The position numbers were made by a program, and so were the translations under genes. A DNA stretch of 11,340 nt, taken from JAZDLM01 sp043801895. GTDB lineage: Bacteria > Patescibacteriota > Kazan-3B-28. This document shows, one piece after another, positions 1 through 6,177 of the stretch (position 1 is the first letter of the stretch; each line of letters begins with the position of its first letter). The DNA lies in assembly GCA_043801895.1 (NCBI GenBank), contig JAZDLM010000036.1, positions 1 to 11,340 of the forward strand. Reading direction: 5' to 3'. Under the pieces are notes generated by a model, which did not search any database, was not told the origin of the DNA, and saw only the letters and a list, made by a program, of their open reading frames with translations.

Positions 1-896
1 GCATCGGTGATTATCGCCGCCTGGTAGCCAGATGCGATTTTGCTCCCACCTCCCGCCAACTAGAAAGTGCCAATCGGCTGATTGAGCACTTGTCCGCGCT
101 TGCTACACTCCGGGGCGATTTCCGCTATTTTCTGTTTGCCGATGAGCATCGGTTCTTCTTGGAGCTAGCGCCCGCGGATCCTGATTTTGTGTTATCTAAA
201 CAAATCGCGACTGCCGCTCGCGCCCTGACCGTGCTAGGGCCCGCCGTATCGGTCGATAAACAATTCGCTTATTGTGAAATGTTGTTTGGCGCTGGCCACG
301 GGGCGATCGTGGGTGTCGAGCAACGGGCCGAACTACTATTAGCTGACAATGTGCCCGAAGATCCGGTTATAGCGCTGGTGGAGGTGGCCAATCAGTTAGT
401 CGGTAAAGGCGGCCGTGGGCTAGTGCTGGCGGCTTCAGGGTTTGATGCAAAAGCCGCTTTTGACCAAGCTTTCCCCAAAACCCAGGCGATCGGTGGAGTG
501 ATTGAAAGCTACGACACAGTTGGAAATCTGACTCTAGTTCCTCGGCTGGCGACCAGCCGGCCCCAATTTGTGTTGGTAGGGCACTACGCCTGGCTGCACC
601 AGCTCCACTGGTATGCCAACGAGTTTGAGACGATCATCCTAGGGAAGGTACCATTTGAAGCCTCATCTAGGGCTCAATTCAGGGCGCTAGGGGATGCCGA
701 GGGTGGTTTTACCAACTATCTCCTGGCCCGGGCCATTCTCAAGCTCAAAGGGGCGCTGCATCGAGCTCGTCAGCTAGGTAAGCCAGTTGCTCTAGCAGAC
801 GCCCGGCTAACTACCCGAGACTATGCCAGCGCCGTGCTCAACTCGCTGGCCGGTTGGCAAATAGTTAGGGTGGGTTTTGACGACATTTTAGGCTAA
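1..896 (+). CDS. DinG/XPD-like helicase C-terminal region, 5' partial, motifs degenerate
   Basis: The reading frame is open to the left edge (first full codon at 3), so the start lies outside the window; the TTG at 90 is only an internal codon. About 297 residues are visible. Their order follows the C-terminal half of DinG-type superfamily 2 helicases. ELAPADPDFVL matches the P-(L/I)-D-V-S-P-x-L segment. KGGRGLVLAASGFD (about 396-437) matches the gG-x-aLVLFTS strand. TIILGKVPF (about 630-656) matches the VVI-x-KLPF strand, and LADARLTTRDYASAVLNSL (about 792-848) matches the DKRL-x-x-x-YG-x-x-x-L-x-x-LP end. The expected catalytic motifs are eroded: SATL reads GPAV near 237-248, GVD is absent near 600-630, and QxxGRxIR reads GALHRAR at 750-770. 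Intact DinG helicases unwind DNA with ATP. This copy may lack ATPase activity or be a diverged paralogue. The N-terminal half is not visible, so the assignment rests on the C-terminal pattern alone. Confidence 0.6.
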   Translation, partial: IGDYRRLVARCDFAPTSRQLESANRLIEHLSALATLRGDFRYFLFADEHRFFLELAPADPDFVLSKQIATAARALTVLGPAVSVDKQFAYCEMLFGAGHGAIVGVEQRAELLLADNVPEDPVIALVEVANQLVGKGGRGLVLAASGFDAKAAFDQAFPKTQAIGGVIESYDTVGNLTLVPRLATSRPQFVLVGHYAWLHQLHWYANEFETIILGKVPFEASSRAQFRALGDAEGGFTNYLLARAILKLKGALHRARQLGKPVALADARLTTRDYASAVLNSLAGWQIVRVGFDDILG

Positions 897-965
897 ATTA
901 GGGTGGATTTTTACAAAAACTATACCCTCCCAGAGCTGATTTTATGCCAATCTTGGCGCGGAGCC

Positions 966-994
966 TTGACGGGCTATAATAATCCTGTTATACT
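966..994 (+). promoter_or_regulatory. sigma70-type promoter
   Basis: TTGACG at 966-971 and TATACT at 989-994 are separated by exactly 17 bases, close to the ideal sigma70 arrangement. Transcription would begin near 1001. The nearest protein start downstream is at 1366, so the promoter seems to drive the structured, apparently non-coding stretch that follows. A second TATAAT lies inside the spacer at 975-980, but I see no -35 box at the right distance for it. Confidence 0.7.
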
Positions 995-1000
995 AAGATA

Positions 1001-1282
1001 ATTTCCTGCAGGCTCCTTTGACAACCAAACAGCTCTCGAACTAAGCATGGACGGTGATGGGGAGTGAAGTAACACTTCCCCCAGTGTTGCTTCACTTTCC
1101 CTTACGGTCCTGTTTGCTTCCTAAAATCAAAAATAAAAAGAAGCGTATTTGTACCTTTTATAGGGAAGCTGGCTATCGCTGAGAAGAGAAGAGATCTTGT
1201 CTTCTGAGCGATGGCTGGCAACCCGCAGGACGGTTCGGGGCACCTCACGGGGCCTGCCAGCGCCATCAAAATCTCATTTTTG
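1001..1282 (+). ncRNA. structured RNA candidate, family unknown
   Basis: No plausible protein gene lies between 897 and 1365. Behind the promoter the sequence folds repeatedly. Hairpin A has a 12-bp stem, 1064-1075 with 1084-1095 (one G-U pair, 8-base loop). It sits inside outer pairings GGAC 1049-1052 with 1107-1110 and CAAACAG 1026-1032 with 1110-1116 (one base shared). Hairpin B pairs 1172-1187 with 1200-1215, 15 of 16 positions counting one G-U. Hairpin C pairs 1211-1220 with 1255-1266 around a 2-base bulge, and a T5 run follows at 1277-1281. I looked for hallmarks of RNase P RNA, tmRNA, SRP RNA, 6S RNA and T-box leaders and found none. It may be a stand-alone small RNA or a long leader of the membrane protein-pheS unit. 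The ends are estimates from the promoter and the T run. Confidence 0.4.
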
Positions 1283-1325
1283 GGCGAAACTTAGTGCAGG
1301 CCCTTTTCTTATGCCCAAACGACAA

Positions 1326-1347
1326 GGGAGAGCCCTCCCCAGTTTTT
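1326..1347 (+). terminator. weak intrinsic terminator-like hairpin
   Basis: GGGAG (1326-1330) pairs with CTCCC (1335-1339) across a 4-base loop, and a T5 run follows at 1343-1347 after three bases. The 5-bp stem is short, so termination would be partial at best. Its place, just before a new -10 box, would suit the end of the RNA transcribed from the promoter at 966-994. Confidence 0.3.
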
Positions 1348-1350
1348 GGT

Positions 1351-1356
1351 TATACT
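1351..1356 (+). promoter_or_regulatory. -10 box suggesting a leaderless transcript
   Basis: TATACT lies ten bases before the ATG at 1366, with no Shine-Dalgarno sequence between. A transcript starting 6-9 bases after this box would begin at or just before the ATG, so the mRNA would be leaderless. The eight bases TTATACTA here also occur at the promoter near 988-995. I see no convincing -35 box. Confidence 0.35.
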
Positions 1357-1365
1357 AGAACTAGT

Positions 1366-1734
1366 ATGCCTATCAAAGGTTATGTGTTAGGGATCGGGAT
1401 TTCTACCGTCCTCACGCTAGCAGCGTGGGTTTTAGTGTTATTTTATTTTGAACCGCAGACTACTGGCGGAGTAGGGCTAGCGCTGTTTTTTGTTAGCCTA
1501 GGACTGTGGTTGATCGGCGCTCTGACCCTGGGGCTTTTTGCGATCGCCAGTCGCTGGAGTACTAATCTGGCCCAAACCCTCGCGGCAGCGGCCCGGAGCG
1601 GCGTCTTGGTCGGTCTGGCAGTAGTTAGCTTGATGTTGCTAAAAACCTTTGATGGCTTGAGCTGGTGGAATAGTGCCACTATTGTTTTGGCCGCTCTGCT
1701 GCTGGAAATTTACTTCCGAGTTAAAGTAGAATAG
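1366..1734 (+). CDS. small four-helix membrane protein, function unknown
   Basis: The product is 122 residues, starting MPIKGYVLGIG. It has four hydrophobic segments at about residues 5-28, 34-61, 77-96 and 99-119, with few charges, so it should be an integral membrane protein. The C-terminal signature, a loop with Ala-Arg-Ser-Gly, then a helix, then SWWN and a last helix ending LLLEIYF, resembles a small conserved membrane protein I associate with Patescibacteria (usually FRQG and WWN). That family link is from memory and unproven. I chose the ATG at 1366 over a GTG 24 codons upstream, because the extra residues are hydrophilic and would span the possible terminator and the -10 box. The stop codon is 7 bases before pheS and lies next to the pheS ribosome binding site, which points to joint transcription and coupled translation. 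No function can be given. Confidence 0.75.
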   Translation: MPIKGYVLGIGISTVLTLAAWVLVLFYFEPQTTGGVGLALFFVSLGLWLIGALTLGLFAIASRWSTNLAQTLAAAARSGVLVGLAVVSLMLLKTFDGLSWWNSATIVLAALLLEIYFRVKVE

Positions 1735-1740
1735 GGGAGT
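1733..1740 (+). promoter_or_regulatory. Shine-Dalgarno site of pheS overlapping the upstream stop codon
   Basis: AGGGGAG, within the run after the TAG stop at 1732-1734, is a good Shine-Dalgarno sequence for the ATG at 1742. Because it overlaps the end of the upstream gene, ribosomes finishing that gene may help start pheS. Confidence 0.6.
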
Positions 1741-1741
1741 T

Positions 1742-2725
1742 ATGGAAGACAAGCTCAAGCACTTGCTGGCGGCGGCCAAAGAAGAGATCGCGACAGCTAA
1801 GCCGCAAGATTACGAAAATCTGAAGATCAAACTTCTTGGACGTAAGTCCGAACTGGGTTTGTTGTTGCGCGGGGTCAAAGATTTGCCGGCTAAGGAAAAG
1901 GCAGCGGTCGGCCAATTGGGCAATCAGGTCAGAGCCGAGATTGCTAGGCTACTCGATGAGCTGAGGCCAGGCGACGAGAGCCCCGTTGGGCTGGCGGACT
2001 TTGATCCGACCGTCTCGGGAATTGTTCAGCCCCTCGGCCGTCTGCACCCGATCACCCAGACCACTTGCGAACTTATAGACATCTTCAAGGGACTCGGCTT
2101 TGATGTGGCAACTGGCCCGGAAGTCGAATTAGAAAAATACAATTTCGATATGTTAAACATCCCCGCCGATCACCCAGCTCGCGACCAGTGGGATACCTTT
2201 TGGATCAAACAGAAAAACGGCGGCAAAGATAATACTCTGTTACGAGCCCATACTTCACCAGTGCAGATCCGGTATATGTTGGAGCATAAACCGCCGATCC
2301 GAATCATCTCCCCTGGTCGGACCTTTCGCTATGAGGCGGAAGACGCCACTCACAGTTCGGTTTTCTATCAACTCGAGGGTTTATTGATCGATGAGGGGAT
2401 TACCGTGGCTCACCTCAAAGCAGTCTTACAAGCCATGATGCATCGGGTAATTGGGCCGGATGCAAAAATTCGGCTGCGCCCCAGCTTCTTCCCGTTTACC
2501 GAGCCCAGTTTTGAAATGGATGTTTGGTTCCAGGGAAAATGGCTGGAGCTAGTGGGCTGCGGTATGGTTAATCCTGTGGTGCTGCAAAACGGCGGCATCA
2601 ACCCGGACAAATATTCCGGCTTCGCTTTTGGAGTGGGGATCGATCGGCTGGTGATGCTGAAACATGACATAAAAGATATCCGCCATTTCCTATCCGGTAA
2701 CTTAGATTTCCTAGAGCAATTCTAA
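1742..2725 (+). CDS. pheS: phenylalanyl-tRNA synthetase alpha subunit
   Basis: PheS is the catalytic subunit of the (alpha-beta)2 enzyme that activates phenylalanine with ATP and attaches it to tRNA-Phe in the cytosol. The 327 residues match the usual bacterial length. Residues 1-80 form the expected N-terminal coiled-coil arm (KLLGRKSELG). The class II aminoacyl-tRNA synthetase core then follows: HPITQT (motif 1 region), GRTFRYEAEDATHSSVFYQ and EG (motif 2), FFPFTEPSFEMD, ELVGCGMV, and GFAFGVGIDRLVMLKH (motif 3) ending in DIRHFLSGNLDFLEQF. All key blocks are present. The start is fixed by the Shine-Dalgarno sequence 5-9 bases upstream. In many bacteria pheT follows directly; here a 387-base palindrome-framed GIY-YIG cassette lies between the two genes. 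Confidence 0.97.
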   Translation: MEDKLKHLLAAAKEEIATAKPQDYENLKIKLLGRKSELGLLLRGVKDLPAKEKAAVGQLGNQVRAEIARLLDELRPGDESPVGLADFDPTVSGIVQPLGRLHPITQTTCELIDIFKGLGFDVATGPEVELEKYNFDMLNIPADHPARDQWDTFWIKQKNGGKDNTLLRAHTSPVQIRYMLEHKPPIRIISPGRTFRYEAEDATHSSVFYQLEGLLIDEGITVAHLKAVLQAMMHRVIGPDAKIRLRPSFFPFTEPSFEMDVWFQGKWLELVGCGMVNPVVLQNGGINPDKYSGFAFGVGIDRLVMLKHDIKDIRHFLSGNLDFLEQF

Positions 2726-2727
2726 AT

Positions 2728-2777
2728 CGTCATTCCCGCCCGCCAGTTGCTCGGATAAACTCCGGCGGGAATCCAGA
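2728..2777. repeat. palindromic repeat, left border of the GIY-YIG cassette
   Basis: CGTCATTCCCGCC at 2728-2740 is matched by GGCGGGAATCCAGA at 2764-2777, so the unit can fold on itself; inner bases (CGCC, AGTT with AACT, GGCG) extend the stem with a bulge. Its outer arm is an exact 12-base inverted match to 3103-3114 and its inner arm an exact 14-base inverted match to 3086-3099. Palindromes of the form GTCATTCCCGC...GCGGGAATCC are a recurrent intergenic repeat in many bacterial genomes. Confidence 0.85.
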
Positions 2778-2795
2778 AAAGAACAATCCCAAAAA

Positions 2796-3083
2796 ATGCC
2801 TGCCTATGTTTACATTCTTGCCAGCAATAAAAACGGGACTCTGTACGTGGGCGTGACTGCTGATCTGGCAAAAAGAATCTATGAACACAAAAGTAAACTC
2901 GTCCCCGGATTCCCAGAACGATACAACGCAACCAGCTTAGTTTATTACGAAATATTTGATGACATAGAAAATGCGATCCTCCGAGAAAAACACATTAAGA
3001 AATGGAATCGCGAGTGGAAAATAAAATTGATCGAACAGAACAATTCTCAATGGAAAGATCTATATCAAGAAATTCTGGTTTAA
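2796..3083 (+). CDS. small GIY-YIG nuclease domain protein (UPF0213/COG2827 type)
   Basis: The 95-residue product is a single GIY-YIG nuclease domain, a metal-dependent fold that cuts one DNA strand. The GIY part reads YVYIL (residues 4-8) and the YIG part YVG (17-19). The expected catalytic residues follow: Arg27, His31, and Glu64 within ILREKHIKKW, whose E-K-x-I-K-K-W pattern is typical of the short stand-alone family. No DNA-targeting domain is attached. The gene stands between pheS and pheT and is AT-richer than both. It is closely framed by two palindromes in opposite orientation, ending 18 bases before its ATG and starting 3 bases after its stop. There is no clear Shine-Dalgarno sequence (CCCAAAAA precedes the ATG). 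Members of this family are often annotated as hypothetical or excinuclease-like; their cellular role is not settled. A part in repeat mobility is an inference from the arrangement. Confidence 0.93.
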   Translation: MPAYVYILASNKNGTLYVGVTADLAKRIYEHKSKLVPGFPERYNATSLVYYEIFDDIENAILREKHIKKWNREWKIKLIEQNNSQWKDLYQEILV

Positions 3084-3085
3084 TG

Positions 3086-3115
3086 TCTGGATTCCCGCCT
3101 GCGCGGGAATGACGG
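3086..3115. repeat. palindromic repeat, right border of the GIY-YIG cassette
   Basis: TCTGGATTCCCGCC (3086-3099) and GCGGGAATGACG (3103-3114) form a compact hairpin and are exact inverted copies of the two arms of the left repeat at 2728-2777. Relative to the left copy, the 20-odd central bases are missing. The last bases run straight into the pheT ribosome binding site (GGAGAG, 3114-3119), so the repeat end may supply part of it. Confidence 0.85.
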
Positions 3116-3121
3116 AGAGCA

Positions 3122-5386
3122 ATGAAGTTTTCTTACAACTTACTTAAAACTTGGTTAAAGTTTGACAAAACCCCGCAAGAAATTGCGGAGCTGATGGATT
3201 TGCATATCACCGAAGTTGAAAGGCTGACCACTAGCGGCGCATTCAGCAAGGTGGTGGTGGGGGAGATCCTCGAGATCCACGATCACCCCAGTGCCGATAA
3301 ACTACATCTGACCAAAGTTGATATTGGGACTGAAACCCTGGCGATCGTCTGCGGTGCCAGTAATATTGCGGTTGGTCAGAAAGTGCCGGTGGCCGTGATC
3401 GGCGCTGTGCTGCCGGGGAATTTTGAAATTAAAGCGGCAACGATCCGGGGGGCAAAATCTTTTGGGATGTTGTGCAGCGGGCAAGAGCTAGGGCAGATCG
3501 ATAAATCCGAGGGGATTTTAATTCTTAAGCCAGCGGCCATCCCCGGGACACCGCTCGAGGAAGCATTAGAAACTAACACCGATTCGATCATTGAGCCAAA
3601 GATTCTCTCTAACCGGCCCGATTATATGTCGTACTTGGGAATGGCTCGCGAGATCGCAGCGGTGTTAAATACTCCTCGCCAACCGCCGATCGCACTCGAC
3701 TTTACCGAAGCTAAGTCGCCGATCGCCGGCGATCTGAGACTGAGCGTAAAAGACAAAACCTTATGCCCGCGTTATATCGGTCGGGTAGTTAAACATATTA
3801 CCGTCAAACCATCGCCGAAGTGGATGCAGGATGTGTTGACTGCCTCCGGGCTGCGGCCGATCAACAACATCGTTGATATCGCTAACTATGTCATGCTGGA
3901 ACTCGGTAATCCGATTCACGCTTTTGATCACAGCAAAGTTGAGGGGCGCGAAGTGGTGGTGCGGTTGGCAAAATCCGGCGAACAGCTGCTGGGGCTCGAT
4001 GGGGTCAAGCGAGAACTCGACGACCAAACCTTGGTAATTGCGGACAAGAAAAAACCGGTGGCGATAGCCGGGGTTATTGGCGGCGAGAATAGTGGTGTGG
4101 ACGAACAGACTCACGATTTAGTGGTAGAGGTAGCGGCATTCGACCGAGTGTCGGTTCGGCGCACCGCTAAGCGGTTGGGGGTGCAGACTGATGCCAGTTT
4201 AAGATTTGAGCGGGGGGTAGATGTTTTATCTCTAGAACGGGCCATGGCGCGAGTGTTAAATCTGATCCAGGCTGATTGCCCCGATTGCAAGATCTCAATC
4301 GGCGCGCTGGATGTTCACGGCAAACTACCAAAGCCGTTTGCCGCTCTGAAAGTATCCAGCGGGAAAATTGATCAACTGCTTGGGATCAGCGTGCCGATCG
4401 ATGAGATGGCCAACATTTTAACGCGGCTCGGTTTGCCGGCTGAGATCAAAAAAAAGGATTTGATCGTCCAGGTTCCCAGCTCTCGCCAAGACATTATCGG
4501 TATGCCGGATATTGCAGAAGAAATTTTGCGCATTCACGGTTCGGATGCCGTGCCCTATGTTATGCCCACCATTGTCAGTAATGCTTTCGAGCTGCCGAAA
4601 ATCGAGCAAATTAAAATGACCATTCGTGAACTAATGACCCGCATGGGATTTGTAGAGATTTACACCCACCCGTTTGACGACATCAATACTGACAAGCGCA
4701 AAGTTTCGATACTAAATCCTCTAAGCGAGCGGTGGATTTACATGAAAGACGATTTGGTGCCAGAGTTGCTGACGCTCAGTCCTTCGCGGTCAGAATTTAG
4801 AATATTTGAGCTGAACACCATCTTTCGCTGGGCAAAAGCTGTTTTGCCTCTCGAGCAGCAACAGCTAGCCGGTCGGATCAGGCATCGGGATGCTTACCGC
4901 CACGCCCGCGGGGTACTTGATGCTATCAACCGACAACTTGGTCTGGCGCTAGAATTCGAAGAATTAGTTCGTCTGCCCGGGGTATGGATCGAGTTCGAAG
5001 GGGAGTCGGTGGGGCACATTATCGCGCGGAGCGAAGACGAGGCCTCATTCTCGCTTTTAATTTCTCGGATCATTCCGGCTATCAGGACTGCCAAACAATT
5101 CGCCGAGCTGCCGAAGTTCCCACCCGCTAAGATGGATATGGCATTTGTGGTGGATTCAGAAACCCGGGTAGGGCAGATTGACTCAGCGATCCGCCTTGTT
5201 GACCCGCTAATCACTACGGTGGAACTGTTTGATATTTTCAGATTACCCGACGGCCAGCGCAACATCGCATTTCATATTGAGCTGCGCTCTGACGACAGGA
5301 CTTTGACCAAGGAAGAACGCGATAAAGTGCACGCTAAAATCGTGGCGCAACTCAAAAAAGATTTTGGCGCGACTTTGCGAGAGTAG
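3122..5386 (+). CDS. pheT: phenylalanyl-tRNA synthetase beta subunit
   Basis: PheT is the tRNA-binding and editing subunit that pairs with PheS. The 754 residues run in the normal order. The N-terminal stretch KFSYNLLKTWLKF is followed by an OB-fold tRNA-binding domain (about 40-150, VVVGEILEIHDHPSADKLHL) and the B3/B4 editing domain (about 210-370, with RPINNIVDIANYVMLELG and HAFD). The B5 domain comes next (about 410-480), then a catalytic-like but inactive core. The last 95 residues are the ferredoxin-fold anticodon-binding domain (KFPPAKMDMAFVVD to the end). The protein is about 40 residues shorter than the E. coli one, and the loss seems to fall in the catalytic-like region around residues 530-660. 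The ATG at 3122 has GGAGAG only two bases upstream, close spacing for a Shine-Dalgarno site. With no promoter visible in the 36 bases before it, it is probably read through from pheS across the GIY-YIG cassette. Confidence 0.97.
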   Translation: MKFSYNLLKTWLKFDKTPQEIAELMDLHITEVERLTTSGAFSKVVVGEILEIHDHPSADKLHLTKVDIGTETLAIVCGASNIAVGQKVPVAVIGAVLPGNFEIKAATIRGAKSFGMLCSGQELGQIDKSEGILILKPAAIPGTPLEEALETNTDSIIEPKILSNRPDYMSYLGMAREIAAVLNTPRQPPIALDFTEAKSPIAGDLRLSVKDKTLCPRYIGRVVKHITVKPSPKWMQDVLTASGLRPINNIVDIANYVMLELGNPIHAFDHSKVEGREVVVRLAKSGEQLLGLDGVKRELDDQTLVIADKKKPVAIAGVIGGENSGVDEQTHDLVVEVAAFDRVSVRRTAKRLGVQTDASLRFERGVDVLSLERAMARVLNLIQADCPDCKISIGALDVHGKLPKPFAALKVSSGKIDQLLGISVPIDEMANILTRLGLPAEIKKKDLIVQVPSSRQDIIGMPDIAEEILRIHGSDAVPYVMPTIVSNAFELPKIEQIKMTIRELMTRMGFVEIYTHPFDDINTDKRKVSILNPLSERWIYMKDDLVPELLTLSPSRSEFRIFELNTIFRWAKAVLPLEQQQLAGRIRHRDAYRHARGVLDAINRQLGLALEFEELVRLPGVWIEFEGESVGHIIARSEDEASFSLLISRIIPAIRTAKQFAELPKFPPAKMDMAFVVDSETRVGQIDSAIRLVDPLITTVELFDIFRLPDGQRNIAFHIELRSDDRTLTKEERDKVHAKIVAQLKKDFGATLRE

Positions 5387-5407
5387 CTAAGCTACCAGTT
5401 CAATATT

Positions 5408-5433
5408 AAAAAACCCGCAGCGCGTGCTGCGGG
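5408..5433 (-). terminator. intrinsic terminator of the secreted-protein gene
   Basis: Read on the minus strand, an 8-bp perfect GC-rich stem (CCCGCAGC 5414-5421 with GCTGCGGG 5426-5433, 4-base loop) is followed at once by six T (5413-5408). This is a textbook intrinsic terminator, 37 bases after the stop codon of the minus-strand gene. It lacks a T run on the plus strand, so it should not end pheT. A second small hairpin (CGACT 5437-5441 with AGTCG 5446-5450) stands just before it. Confidence 0.85.
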
Positions 5434-5469
5434 CCACGACTTAGTAGTCGCGTAAGGTCGTCGCGGGGA

Positions 5470-6102
5470 CTAGTCGATGAACCAGTCGAACATGACCCAT
5501 GTCGTATCGTCATCCCCAGATAAGCTTGGCCCCCAGTAGAACTGGAGGGTAGCTGAGTCTCCGTGGATCGACAGCGGGAAGGTAATGGCCGGGCCGAGAT
5601 TGACTTGGGTTTCAGCTCCGTTGGCAAAGGTGCCAGAGACGATGCCGATAAGCGAGATCGTCGCCGCTTCGGATTTCGTCAGATCCGCCGACAGCTCTTC
5701 GTAGAAGGTCGTCTTGGAGTCTTTCATAAACCGGAGGGAGCTGAAATTGTACCACCCCAACTCGTCGCTGAGCTTGCCGGTGGCAAGAGACTGCATCTTC
5801 ACGCCTTTCAGGTCGCCCTCGCGGAAGAGGGCGATCAGGCGAGGCTGAAGCTTCGCGTCTTGCCCCAGATCTATCCGGGGCAGTCTGACACCGAAGTCCC
5901 AGTTGCCGGGATCGTTGGGCCGCCAACTGAACTCGAAGGCGCCGTCGCCGCTCGGCACAACCAACTTGAGATTGTGGTCCGGCTGCTCGTCGCTATCGAG
6001 ATAGAGCCTGTCCTCAACGACGATCGGCGCTGCCAGTGCCGGAGCGGCCCAGGCAATTAACGACAACGCCATTATAGCGATGGCGAGACAAATGAAACGC
6101 AT
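5470..6102 (-). CDS. secreted beta-rich protein of unknown function
   Basis: The product has 210 residues. It begins with a Sec signal peptide (MRFICLAIAIMALSLIAWAA) and a likely signal peptidase I site after PALA at residue 24, leaving about 186 exported residues. The mature part is rich in short alternating strands (VEDRLYLD, FEFSWRP, AETQVNLGPAITFPLSI, ATLQFYWGPSL) and ends in WVMFDWFID, a pattern seen in extracellular beta-sandwich or barrel-like proteins. No catalytic motif, membrane anchor or lipobox was found. The ATG at 6102 was chosen over an in-frame start at 6150 because GGAGGAGGAA stands 8-9 bases before it and because it places the signal peptide at the N-terminus. Two sampled lines (5821-5940) have 76 G/C of 120 bases, well above pyrG or pheS. 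The gene converges on pheT and has its own promoter and terminator. I do not recognise the family. Confidence 0.8.
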   Translation of the reverse strand: MRFICLAIAIMALSLIAWAAPALAAPIVVEDRLYLDSDEQPDHNLKLVVPSGDGAFEFSWRPNDPGNWDFGVRLPRIDLGQDAKLQPRLIALFREGDLKGVKMQSLATGKLSDELGWYNFSSLRFMKDSKTTFYEELSADLTKSEAATISLIGIVSGTFANGAETQVNLGPAITFPLSIHGDSATLQFYWGPSLSGDDDTTWVMFDWFID

Positions 6103-6177
6103 TGTAGAGGTTCCTCCTCCCCTCAGGATATAGACAATCGCTACCGCCATCTACCAGCGCGGATTATCGTCCCACCC

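Noticed and set aside
1221..1260. tRNA-like T arm (GGTTCGGGGC) as part of a tRNA gene
   Set aside because: No acceptor stem, anticodon arm or T-loop consensus with the conserved A can be arranged around it.
897..1300. T-box riboswitch or a known house-keeping RNA (RNase P, tmRNA, SRP, 6S)
   Set aside because: The T-box core GGGTGGNACCGCG is absent (the GGGTGGA near 900 lacks the rest), and none of the conserved sequence blocks of the other families was found.
1311..1358. 15-codon ORF (MPKRQGRALPSFWLY) as a leader peptide for Phe attenuation
   Set aside because: It has a single Phe codon, no clear ribosome binding site and no run of regulatory codons, so it cannot be told from chance.
1294..1365. 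GTG start giving 24 extra N-terminal residues on the membrane protein
   Set aside because: The extra residues are hydrophilic, no Shine-Dalgarno site precedes the GTG, and the stretch holds a terminator-like hairpin and a -10 box; the ATG at 1366 directly precedes the first membrane helix.
2728..3115. CRISPR array
   Set aside because: There are only two repeat copies, they are in opposite orientation, and a complete protein gene lies between them.
5383..5395. Terminator for pheT (GTAGC-TAA-GCTAC hairpin)
   Set aside because: The 5-bp stem is short and no T run follows on the plus strand; the A run downstream belongs to the minus-strand terminator.
5563..6060. 165-codon plus-strand ORF opposite the secreted-protein gene
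   Set aside because: It is a shadow of the GC-rich minus-strand gene, which has a signal peptide, Shine-Dalgarno site, promoter and terminator; the plus-strand ORF has none of these.
6103..6150. Earlier start at 6150 for the secreted protein
   Set aside because: It would place the strong Shine-Dalgarno sequence inside the coding region and put 16 residues before the signal peptide.
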